Shown: positions 24,405 through 31,679 of the stretch, in pieces | Numbering within the stretch: the stretch's first letter is position 1 | How the letters are laid out: every line of letters begins with the position of its first letter | Assembly (NCBI GenBank): GCA_937921485.1 | Contig: CAKZSV010000038.1 | Coordinates: 1-41,869, forward strand | Reading direction: 5' to 3' | Source: an uncultured bacterium | GTDB taxonomy: Bacteria > Spirochaetota > UBA4802 > JAGODF01 | DNA: 41,869 nucleotides | Notes under the pieces: generated by a model | Databases searched by the model: none | What the model was told of the DNA's origin: nothing | What the model saw: only the letters and a program-made list of their open reading frames with translations | Translations under genes and position numbers: made by a program

Positions 24405-25693
24405 ATTTGCTCAGTTTGATCTTGTGGTGTGAACTTTAATCCGCGATATTCAAAAAGCAAGATGCTGATATCGTCGTCCTGGGGCTGGTTTTGACGGAAA
24501 TCCTTGATGTCGGAAAAAACGAATTGCAGTATTTCCGCAAAATCCGATTTTCGTTTGTGATTCACGAAATGAAGAAAGCGTTCCAGGCCGTACTTTTCGC
24601 CTGCCGGATTTTTTTGATCTTCAATGCCATCGGTGCAGACAACTACGATGTCTCCGGGCATAAGAGAAACAATCCCTGTGTTTGACGGAAAATCACTGCT
24701 TATCCCGAGAGGTGGATTTTCTTCCTTCGTGCGAAAACGCCTGATTTTTCCCCCACGCAGAAGGTAGAGCATTGAGTGACCTGCATCGCAGATTTCAATT
24801 TTGCCTGAAGCTTTATCAAAATCCAGAAATATGCCGGTTACGAATTGTTCACCTTCAAATGTGCGATAGAAATATTCATTGAGCGAAGCAGCAAAATTTT
24901 TGATACCGCGAGAAAAATTGTACAGGTGCACCATCCCCCCGATTGCAACCGACATGAGTGCTGCAGACATCCCTTTGCCGGAAACATCACATAGAGCAAA
25001 CAGCCATCTGTCTTCTGCGTACTGTTTTATGGTGTAAAAATCGCCGCCGATTTCTTTGGCCATTTTTACCTGTGCAATAAACCGAAATGAGTTTTCTTCA
25101 TGTGACTTTTCCTTCGGGACAACGCAGGCCTGAACTCTTGATGCAAGGTTAATATCTTTGTTGGTGATATCCGAAAGGTAGACCAGTACGTCATGAGTCG
25201 AGAAAATGCCAGTGAATCTCCCTGTCTGGTCGGTGAGCAAAAAATACGTTGGTTCGGGATTCATGAGGCTTGATGAAATTTCCGAAGCTATACCGAAAAT
25301 GTTCTCGGTATAATTGAATGTTTGTGTATCGCGGACGATTGCGTCCAAAGTTTTGCCGAAATGAAGCTCCCGCCCGAATTTTGTGCTCAGTATATTGAAA
25401 AGCTCATTTGCAACAATAACTCCTTTTGCCTGTCCGCTGCCGTCGATGACACCCACCGCTTTTATTGAAAGATTGTTTACAAGCCATTCTGCAAGATCGT
25501 GGATTTTGGTTTCCATCTTTGCGCAATAAAAACTGCTCGCAATGCTTCCGACTACTCTTCCATGAATTGTTGCCGGGCGCATCTCGAAAACAATCGGTGC
25601 ATTTTCAGAAATGGGCACAGACTTTTCTTCGAAATTTTCAATCGGGTAGGGTTGATATGTGCCTGCCTTGTCGGTTGTGCTATTCATCATCAT
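24401..25693 (-). CDS. CBS-like domain plus SpoIIE-family PP2C phosphatase (RsbU type)
   Basis: Residues about 45-190 resemble a pair of CBS modules (KAVGVIDGSGQAKGVIVANE and a second copy ending in GIFSTHDVLVYL). The C-terminal half is a SpoIIE/PP2C phosphatase with metal-binding aspartates in EIGGDFY, DVSGKGMSAA, VCTDGIED and DDDISI. It should dephosphorylate an anti-sigma-antagonist protein in a partner-switching pathway. Three ATGs follow GAGGCGG; 25693 is the first. It overlaps the sensor at 22767-24404 by ATGA, so phosphatase and ATPase are made as a pair. The partner STAS protein is not in the window. Confidence 0.85.
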   Translation of the reverse strand: MMMNSTTDKAGTYQPYPIENFEEKSVPISENAPIVFEMRPATIHGRVVGSIASSFYCAKMETKIHDLAEWLVNNLSIKAVGVIDGSGQAKGVIVANELFNILSTKFGRELHFGKTLDAIVRDTQTFNYTENIFGIASEISSSLMNPEPTYFLLTDQTGRFTGIFSTHDVLVYLSDITNKDINLASRVQACVVPKEKSHEENSFRFIAQVKMAKEIGGDFYTIKQYAEDRWLFALCDVSGKGMSAALMSVAIGGMVHLYNFSRGIKNFAASLNEYFYRTFEGEQFVTGIFLDFDKASGKIEICDAGHSMLYLLRGGKIRRFRTKEENPPLGISSDFPSNTGIVSLMPGDIVVVCTDGIEDQKNPAGEKYGLERFLHFVNHKRKSDFAEILQFVFSDIKDFRQNQPQDDDISILLFEYRGLKFTPQDQTEQI

Positions 25694-25857
25694 ACCGCCT
25701 CTCTGCACGAAAAATCTTTGATGACGAGATAAACTTGCAGGGCGGCTGTATTTTTCGCATAAAGAGGATATTATTTTTTTGTGAAAAATCGAACTGCTAA
25801 TTTACGTTGAAAATGTGATTACAATTATTGCCTATTATTAATTCGATTAACGCTTCT

Positions 25858-26247
25858 TTATTGCATAAGATGCATTTGTATTTGCTGTATAAAATATTCA
25901 GCATTTTTTATTATTTCTTTTGCTCTTTCAGATGTAATTGAAAACATCTCGGTATAATCAGCCCTTTGACGAAAATCGTAGGCTTGGTGGAACCATCTGG
26001 AAAGATCTTTATTAAATATGCCTTTTTTTACAAATTCTCTATCAAAATACGATATTACCCCGGAACGACGTGAAAGTGAATCGCTGGTCTTAACTAAAAG
26101 AGCAAGAACAGCATAAAACATGCCATAATAAGCCCTATTGACAGAAGAACGGTATTTCTCATTATCAAAGAGAATCCACGCTGATTCGATGGATTCGTAT
26201 GCCTGTTCTAATCGGTATTTGATAAGATCGTTTTCTCTTTCATTCAA
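25858..26247 (-). CDS. HEPN-domain protein (UPF0332 type), partner of the nucleotidyltransferase
   Basis: The sequence carries the UPF0332 pattern: RSSVNRAYYGMFYAVLALL, then FVKKGIF and AYDFRQRADYTEMF. HEPN proteins of HEPN-MNT pairs are ribonuclease toxins or small-molecule sensors. In this family a His usually stands before the SGVIS segment (KHSGVIS type); here it is RRSGVISYF, so a likely catalytic His is missing. This is a comparison from memory. The gene overlaps the nucleotidyltransferase by four bases, in the order antitoxin then toxin. Confidence 0.8.
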   Translation of the reverse strand: MNERENDLIKYRLEQAYESIESAWILFDNEKYRSSVNRAYYGMFYAVLALLVKTSDSLSRRSGVISYFDREFVKKGIFNKDLSRWFHQAYDFRQRADYTEMFSITSERAKEIIKNAEYFIQQIQMHLMQ

Positions 26248-26561
26248 GCGGCAACACCCGATTGTCGGATAGACTTAACAAAAGGACTGCAGGATACAGG
26301 TCCATTTTCGAAATCATCTTTTGAATAAGTTATAGTCGAAATAACAATATCGTTCTTGAAACCTGTTTCCCATGCGATATTCATAATGTCTTTATCGATA
26401 TTCTCATCGAGATATTTTAAAACGATACAAATGTCAAAATCGGAAAATTCGGATGCATTACCGCGAACACGAGAACCAAAACCAATAACTTCCGCATCAG
26501 GGTATTTCTCGCGAATTGATGCCGCTAATTCTCTGAGAATGATGTAATCCTTTTCCTGCAT
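26244..26561 (-). CDS. Minimal nucleotidyltransferase (MNT), HEPN-MNT module
   Basis: The active-site motif GS-x10-DxD is complete: GFGSRVRGNASEFSDFD (Gly29, Ser30, Asp41, Asp43), and NDIVIST gives a possible third acid. Such MNT proteins adenylate and inactivate their HEPN partner. At 105 residues it has the usual size. There is no ribosome site before the ATG; the promoter at 26571-26599 places the start of transcription almost on the start codon. It is followed by the HEPN gene with a four-base overlap. Confidence 0.85.
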   Translation of the reverse strand: MQEKDYIILRELAASIREKYPDAEVIGFGSRVRGNASEFSDFDICIVLKYLDENIDKDIMNIAWETGFKNDIVISTITYSKDDFENGPVSCSPFVKSIRQSGVAA

Positions 26562-26570
26562 AATACTATA

Positions 26571-26599
26571 ATAATAATATACGATATATAAAATGTCAA
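26571..26599 (-). promoter_or_regulatory. Sigma-70 promoter of the HEPN-MNT pair, near-leaderless
   Basis: On the minus strand TTGACA (26599-26594) and TATTAT (26576-26571) have the optimal 17-base spacer. Transcription should start at about 26564-26562, next to the ATG at 26561. The mRNA would therefore have almost no leader. Confidence 0.6.
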
Positions 26600-26682
26600 T
26601 TTGATTTTTTCAAGATTTTCATTTGCCGCTGATTATCCAAAAAACTCAATCCTGCAGGATGCTTTTCGCCAATTCAGTAACT

Positions 26683-26709
26683 GTCATATTATTGTATCAC
26701 GGTCATATT
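26683..26709 (+). promoter_or_regulatory. Direct repeats upstream of the menaquinone operon
   Basis: GTCATATT occurs at 26683-26690 and 26702-26709, 19 bases apart, and a variant GCCATATTATC follows near 26760. They lie 100-125 bases before ubiD in a gap without a convincing promoter. They may be protein-binding sites; chance is possible. Confidence 0.25.
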
Positions 26710-26808
26710 TTATCGTACCATTGCTGAAAATGTTGTTGACCGCATACTGTGCAGGGATTGCCATATTATCAGTGCTGAAAAATCTCTTGAAATCTGGAAT
26801 GCGACTGC

Positions 26809-28257
26809 ATGCCCTATAAAAATATACAGGAATTCATCATTCATCTTGAAAAAGAGGGTGAACTGAAGCGCATTCATGCTGAAGTGGACCCGTATCTTGA
26901 AATCACCGAAATCGCGGATCGAATGAGCAAAACCGGCGGGCCGGCGCTTTTGTTCGAACACGTCAAGAATTCCAAATTTCCATTGCTCATCAATGCGTTC
27001 GGAAGCTATCGCCGGATGCAGATGGCGCTGAATTGCACATCGTTCGACGATATTGCCGGAAAAATCGCATCGCTGATAAAAATCCAGCCGCCTTCCGGTT
27101 TATCCGAAAAAGTGAAGCTGCTTTTCACGCTGAAAGATATTGCCGCACTTTTGCCAAAAAAAGTGAAGCGCGCGCCGTGTCAGGATTGGGCGGTTACAGA
27201 AGGCGCGCTTCTGGATGCGCTTCCCATCATGACCTGCTGGCCGGCTGACGGCGGGCCTTTCATCACCCTGCCGATCGTGATTACGAAGGATCCCGAAACC
27301 GGCATGCAGAACGCGGGTATGTACCGCATGCAAAAATTCGATAACGCATCAACCGGCATGCACTGGCAATACAACAAGGACGGCGCGCGGCACTATCGAA
27401 AATACAAAGAAGCGGGGAAGCGCATGGACGTCGCGGTTGCGCTCGGTGGGTCTCCGGCAGTGACCTATGCGGCGACATCTCCCCTGCCGCCGGATGTGGA
27501 TGAGATGATGTTTGCGGGGTTTCTTGAGGGCAGGGCCATCGAGCTGGTGAAAGCGAAAACCGTCGATCTCTTTGTTCCTGCCGAATCGGATTTTATCATC
27601 GAGGGCTATATCGATCCGGGCGATGAGCGCGTGGAAGGCCCATTTGGCGATCATACGGGCTTTTATTCGGCGGCGGACATCTATCCGGTGTTTCATGTTA
27701 CCTGTATCACCGGGAGAAACGATGCCGTGTATCCGTCAACAATTGTGGGCAAGCCGCCGATGGAGGACTGCTACATGGCGAAAGCGACGGAGCGGATATT
27801 TTTGCCGTTCATAAAATTGCTTGTCAATGAAATCGTGGATATAGACCTTCCCCTTGAAGGCGTGTTTCACAATTGCGCGCTCGTTTCAATCGACAAGCGC
27901 TACGCAGGGCAGGGCAAGAAGGTCATTCACGCGCTGTGGGGATTGGGGCAGATGGCGTCCACAAAATTTATCGCGGTGTTCGATAAAGATGTTGATGTGC
28001 ACGACTATTCATCGGTAGTGTGGAAACTTCTGAACAATGTCGATCCCGGGCGAGATATCATTCTATCAGAAGGGCCGCTAGATGCCCTCGACCATTCCGC
28101 TCCCTATGCGAACTTCGGAGGCAAAATGGGGATTGACGCCACGCGCAAGTCAAGGGAGGAAGGCATGGGGCGCGACTGGCCGGAAGAGATTGTGATGTCT
28201 GATGAGATACAACATCTTGTAGATACAAAATGGAAAGAGTATGGTTTCGATGATTAA
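26809..28257 (+). CDS. ubiD: UbiD-family prenylated-FMN decarboxylase, menaquinone (futalosine) pathway
   Basis: The 482 residues match UbiD along the length: YKNIQEFIIHLEKEGELKRI at the start, GPALLFEHVKN, and ERVEGPFGDHTGFYS, which carries the conserved acidic residue near prenyl-FMN. UbiD proteins remove a carboxylate with the prFMN cofactor made by UbiX, whose gene is two positions downstream. With a UbiA-type prenyltransferase, MqnE and MqnA in the same run, its likely task is the decarboxylation step late in the futalosine route to menaquinone (called MqnL in some bacteria). It overlaps the next gene by eight bases. Confidence 0.88.
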   Translation: MPYKNIQEFIIHLEKEGELKRIHAEVDPYLEITEIADRMSKTGGPALLFEHVKNSKFPLLINAFGSYRRMQMALNCTSFDDIAGKIASLIKIQPPSGLSEKVKLLFTLKDIAALLPKKVKRAPCQDWAVTEGALLDALPIMTCWPADGGPFITLPIVITKDPETGMQNAGMYRMQKFDNASTGMHWQYNKDGARHYRKYKEAGKRMDVAVALGGSPAVTYAATSPLPPDVDEMMFAGFLEGRAIELVKAKTVDLFVPAESDFIIEGYIDPGDERVEGPFGDHTGFYSAADIYPVFHVTCITGRNDAVYPSTIVGKPPMEDCYMAKATERIFLPFIKLLVNEIVDIDLPLEGVFHNCALVSIDKRYAGQGKKVIHALWGLGQMASTKFIAVFDKDVDVHDYSSVVWKLLNNVDPGRDIILSEGPLDALDHSAPYANFGGKMGIDATRKSREEGMGRDWPEEIVMSDEIQHLVDTKWKEYGFDD

Positions 28258-29113
28258 AAAATACTACAGGCTTCTGATGTTCGAGCAGACGTTATTTGCG
28301 CTTCCTTTTGCGTATCTGGGCGTGCTTTTCGCGGGAGGCGGCACTATTGAAATCTGGATATGGGTTACCATCGCGCTCGTTTTCGCGCGGACAGCCGGCA
28401 TGTCGTTTAACCGTATTATCGATGCTGATATTGACGCGCTCAATCCGCGCACAAAGGACCGGGCAATTCCCTCGGGTCAGCTTACCATACAACAGGTATG
28501 GATTCTGGCAGCGGTATCGTGCGTTATTTTCGTGCTTTCCGCGTACATGCTGAACCGCCTGTGCTTTCAGCTTTCTTTTGTGGCCATTGCCCTTATGTTT
28601 TTTTATTCCTATTTTAAACGATTTACCGCCGCATCGCATCTGTATTTAGGCTTTATAGAAGCTGCCGCGCCTATCGGCGGATACGTAGCTGTCACGGGCA
28701 TATTCTACACGCCGAGCCACTTCGATGTCATTCCTTTCATTCTGGGCGGTGCAATCATGTGCTGGATTGCCGGGCTTGATGTGGTGTATGCGATTCTGGA
28801 TATCGATTTTGACAGAAAAGAAGGGCTCAAATCCATTCCCGCAAAATACGGCAAGGAGCGTGCGATGACGATTTCCCTTACCCTGTACGTGTGTGCCGTT
28901 GCCTGCCTTATTGGCGCAGGCGTGCTTGCGCGCAGAAAAGAAGCATACTGGGTAGCGCTTGCCTGTGCGGCAGTGATTTTTTTCTATCAGCAGAAGCTTG
29001 CGCGTCGTCCCGACCAGGCTGCGGCTATCAAAGAGCTTTTTCAAATCAACGCATTCATCTCGCCGGTGCTTTTCGTGGGGACATTCATCGATGTGGTGGT
29101 GAAATACTCATGA
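28250..29113 (+). CDS. mqnP: UbiA-family prenyltransferase, menaquinone (futalosine) pathway
   Basis: The protein has about eight membrane segments and both Asp motifs of UbiA: NRIIDADIDALNPRTKDRA and YAILDIDFDRKEGLKSIP. It attaches a prenyl chain to the aromatic acid precursor of menaquinone in the membrane. Two ATGs are close together; the one at 28250 is about ten bases from GGAAAGAG, the one at 28241 is too close. It lies between ubiD and ubiX, both overlapping it. Confidence 0.88.
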   Translation: MIKKYYRLLMFEQTLFALPFAYLGVLFAGGGTIEIWIWVTIALVFARTAGMSFNRIIDADIDALNPRTKDRAIPSGQLTIQQVWILAAVSCVIFVLSAYMLNRLCFQLSFVAIALMFFYSYFKRFTAASHLYLGFIEAAAPIGGYVAVTGIFYTPSHFDVIPFILGGAIMCWIAGLDVVYAILDIDFDRKEGLKSIPAKYGKERAMTISLTLYVCAVACLIGAGVLARRKEAYWVALACAAVIFFYQQKLARRPDQAAAIKELFQINAFISPVLFVGTFIDVVVKYS

Positions 29114-29703
29114 TTGTGGTTGCCATCACCGGAGCAAGCGGCGTGATCTATGGGGTTCGCCTTGCAGAGGAATTGCTTGCAACCGGCAGGCAAACAGCAG
29201 TGATTGCTTCTAAGACTGCACTGTTGCTTTTTGGGCAGGAACTCTATCCCGGCGAACAATTTCAATCTGTTGGTCAACTCCTTTTCCGGAGGGGGTTTGA
29301 TGTACCCGGAGGCCTTTTTGTTGAATATTCCAATCATGATGTATTCGCCCCTATTGCCAGCGGAAGCGTTCGGTTTGATGCAATTGTTGTAGCGCCATGT
29401 TCCATGAAAACGCTCGCACAGCTTTCCTCTGGCATTGCCGACAGCCTCATTGCGCGTGCGTTCGATGTTGCGCTCAAAGAACGACGTAAGGCGATAGTTG
29501 TACCGCGGGAAACGCCATTTTCCGATATTCATCTTGAAAACATGATACGGCTTTCCCGCGCGGGAGCAGTCATTCTGCCGCCGGCCCCCGCATTTTATTT
29601 TTACCCCAAAACCGTTGATGATTTGATCAATTTTGTTGTGGGGAAAATACTGCACACGCTCGGCATCGATCATACGCTTTTTACGCCGTGGGGGAACACA
29701 TGA
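29110..29703 (+). CDS. ubiX: Flavin prenyltransferase UbiX
   Basis: The 197-residue protein starts with IVVAITGASGVIYGVRLAEEL, the UbiX FMN-binding loop, and contains VVAPCSMKTLAQLSSGIADSLIARA and RKAIVVPRETPFSDIHLENM, the family's two other signatures. UbiX makes prenylated FMN, the cofactor of UbiD. The ATG overlaps the stop of the UbiA gene (ATGA). An open frame extends 73 codons upstream into the UbiA gene but is only a read-through. Confidence 0.92.
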   Translation: MIVVAITGASGVIYGVRLAEELLATGRQTAVIASKTALLLFGQELYPGEQFQSVGQLLFRRGFDVPGGLFVEYSNHDVFAPIASGSVRFDAIVVAPCSMKTLAQLSSGIADSLIARAFDVALKERRKAIVVPRETPFSDIHLENMIRLSRAGAVILPPAPAFYFYPKTVDDLINFVVGKILHTLGIDHTLFTPWGNT

Positions 29704-30824
29704 CCGATCCAGCCGCTCTCATGAAAAGGGTTCATGAGCCACGCCTTTCGAAAATCGCGGAAGCGGTGATTGCTGGCGAACCGGCGAGAGAGAACGATCT
29801 GGAATATCTACTTTCCACGAATGCCATTCTTGAACTTGGAGCCATCGCAGACTTCGTGCGGCGAAGATTGCACCAGAATCGCGCATACTACGGCGTCAAT
29901 ATGAATCTCAATTACACCAATGTGTGCGAATTGCGCTGTCCGCTGTGCGCGTATTCAAAAGATGAGGGCGAAGAAGGGGCGTTCACGCTTTCGCTTGATG
30001 AAATCGATGAAAAGGTAAAAACCGCGGTTGCGCGGGGCATTGATGAGATGCACATCGTCGGGGGACTCAATCCGGCGATTCCCTTCGAATACTATGTCGA
30101 AATGCTTTCGCGAATAAAAAAAATAAAGGCCGATCTGCACATCGTGGCATTTACCGCGGTTGAATACGATTATTTTTCACAAAAAAGCGGCCTTCCTCTT
30201 GAAGAAGTTTTTTGCCGGCTCATCGATGCGGGGCTGGGCGCGATTCCCGGGGGCGGCGCGGAAATTTTCGATGAAAACGTGCGAAGCGTCATCGCGCCGA
30301 AAAAAATTTCCGGCGAACGCTGGCTTGAAGTGATGCGCACCGCGCATAAGCTTGGCCTTAAAACCAATGCCACCATGCTCTATAATCATATTGAATCAAT
30401 TGAAGATATCGCGGATCATCTGAGTACAATACGCGCGCTTCAGAACGAAACCGGCGGATTTAAAACGTTTGTGCCGCTTGCCTTTCATCAGGAACATACG
30501 AAAATTTCATCAAAACGCCGCGACAGCACCGGCTGCGACGATATTCGCATCTTCGCATCGGCCCGGATTTTTCTGCACAATGTGCCGCACATTAAAGCGC
30601 TCTGGATGTATGTGGGCGAAAAGATGGCCCAGGCGCTGCTTTCTTTCGGCGTTGATGATTTCGGCGGCACGTATGTGCATGAAAAAGTAGTGCACGCGGC
30701 GGGTGCGCGAACGCCTGATTATGGCACCGAGGCGCATCTGGTCAGGCTGATTAAGGATGCAGGTTTCATTCCTGTGCGCGTCAACGCATCATACGAGGTG
30801 CAGCATGCGTCTGGGGTATATTGA
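29700..30824 (+). CDS. mqnE: Aminofutalosine synthase MqnE (radical SAM)
   Basis: The radical SAM motif is CELRCPLCAYSKD (Cys76, Cys80, Cys83). The MqnE-specific stretches are GAIPGGGAEIFDENVRSVI, TNATMLYNHIES, and ETGGFKTFVPLAFHQ; MqnC proteins differ in these. MqnE joins 3-((1-carboxyvinyl)oxy)benzoate with SAM to give aminofutalosine. The start is the ATG at 29700, with GGGGGA ahead and ATGA overlap with ubiX. Length is 374 aa. It is followed by mqnA, which overlaps its end by 20 bases. Confidence 0.92.
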   Translation: MTDPAALMKRVHEPRLSKIAEAVIAGEPARENDLEYLLSTNAILELGAIADFVRRRLHQNRAYYGVNMNLNYTNVCELRCPLCAYSKDEGEEGAFTLSLDEIDEKVKTAVARGIDEMHIVGGLNPAIPFEYYVEMLSRIKKIKADLHIVAFTAVEYDYFSQKSGLPLEEVFCRLIDAGLGAIPGGGAEIFDENVRSVIAPKKISGERWLEVMRTAHKLGLKTNATMLYNHIESIEDIADHLSTIRALQNETGGFKTFVPLAFHQEHTKISSKRRDSTGCDDIRIFASARIFLHNVPHIKALWMYVGEKMAQALLSFGVDDFGGTYVHEKVVHAAGARTPDYGTEAHLVRLIKDAGFIPVRVNASYEVQHASGVY

Positions 30825-31614
30825 TTACCTGAATTGCTATCCTTTTTATTATTCGATGTTCGAAAAAGAGCCTCTTGACGGTATTTCTGTTATTCCTGCC
30901 TATCCGAGTGCGCTGAATGCTATGATCGCAAAAGGCGATCTCGACATAAGCCCCATCTCTGCCGCCGCGTTTGCAAGCATTCAAGGCGATGTGCATCTTC
31001 TCGAAGAATTCTGCCTTTCATCCATCGGCTATGTGCGCTCGGTGGTTCTGGTGAGCAATCGTCCCATTGAAGATTTAGGCGGCAGAAAAGTCGGTCTTTC
31101 ATCAGCGTCACAGACATCGGTGGTGTTGCTGAAACTGCTCTTGCAAAAATATTATCGGGTACTCCCGGTGTATGTGCCATCGCCGCCGCTTCCGGACCTG
31201 AGCGCGGTGGATGCCGCTTTGGTGATTGGCAATGAAGCCATGAATGATTCCATCGCGCGCGTTAAATTCATGTACGATATCGGGGAACTCTGGCTTTTGA
31301 AAACAGGGCATCCGGTGGTATTTGCGGTATTTGCGCTGAGAGATGAAGCGCTTGCCCGGGAAAGGCGAAATGCTGATGCGGTAATTGCATCATTCCGGAA
31401 GTCGCTACAATGCCTTGAACGCGACCGCGCATCTCTCATCGCAGCGGCATCAGCACGGTATCCTGATTTTGATGCGAAGTTTATCGATGAATATTATCGC
31501 CTTCTGAAGTTTTCCTTTGCCGAACAATTGCGAAGCGCGCTTACGTTTTATTTCGACCTCGCGGCAGAAGAAGGTTTGCTCGAGAAGGTGCGTGATATCC
31601 GCTGGTATTCCTGA
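30805..31614 (+). CDS. mqnA: Chorismate dehydratase MqnA
   Basis: The start MRLGYIDYLNCYPFYY is the family's hallmark N-terminus, and LDISPISAAAFASIQ and YVRSVVLVSNRPIEDL follow as in MqnA. The protein has a periplasmic-binding-like fold and makes 3-((1-carboxyvinyl)oxy)benzoate from chorismate, the first step of futalosine-type menaquinone synthesis. The ATG at 30805 has GAGGT six bases upstream inside the end of mqnE; the frame extends to 30757 without support. mqnB, mqnC and mqnD are not in the window. Confidence 0.92.
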   Translation: MRLGYIDYLNCYPFYYSMFEKEPLDGISVIPAYPSALNAMIAKGDLDISPISAAAFASIQGDVHLLEEFCLSSIGYVRSVVLVSNRPIEDLGGRKVGLSSASQTSVVLLKLLLQKYYRVLPVYVPSPPLPDLSAVDAALVIGNEAMNDSIARVKFMYDIGELWLLKTGHPVVFAVFALRDEALARERRNADAVIASFRKSLQCLERDRASLIAAASARYPDFDAKFIDEYYRLLKFSFAEQLRSALTFYFDLAAEEGLLEKVRDIRWYS

Positions 31615-31679
31615 TTGCCTGGTAATTATTATCGCCTAGTATCGTTGTTGGTAATGAATTCGTATCGCGGGGTGAATGC

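Noticed and set aside
28891..29109. Upstream extension of the UbiX frame
   Set aside because: The extra 73 codons lie inside the UbiA gene; UbiX proteins begin at the IVVAITGASG segment and the ATG at 29110 overlaps the UbiA stop.
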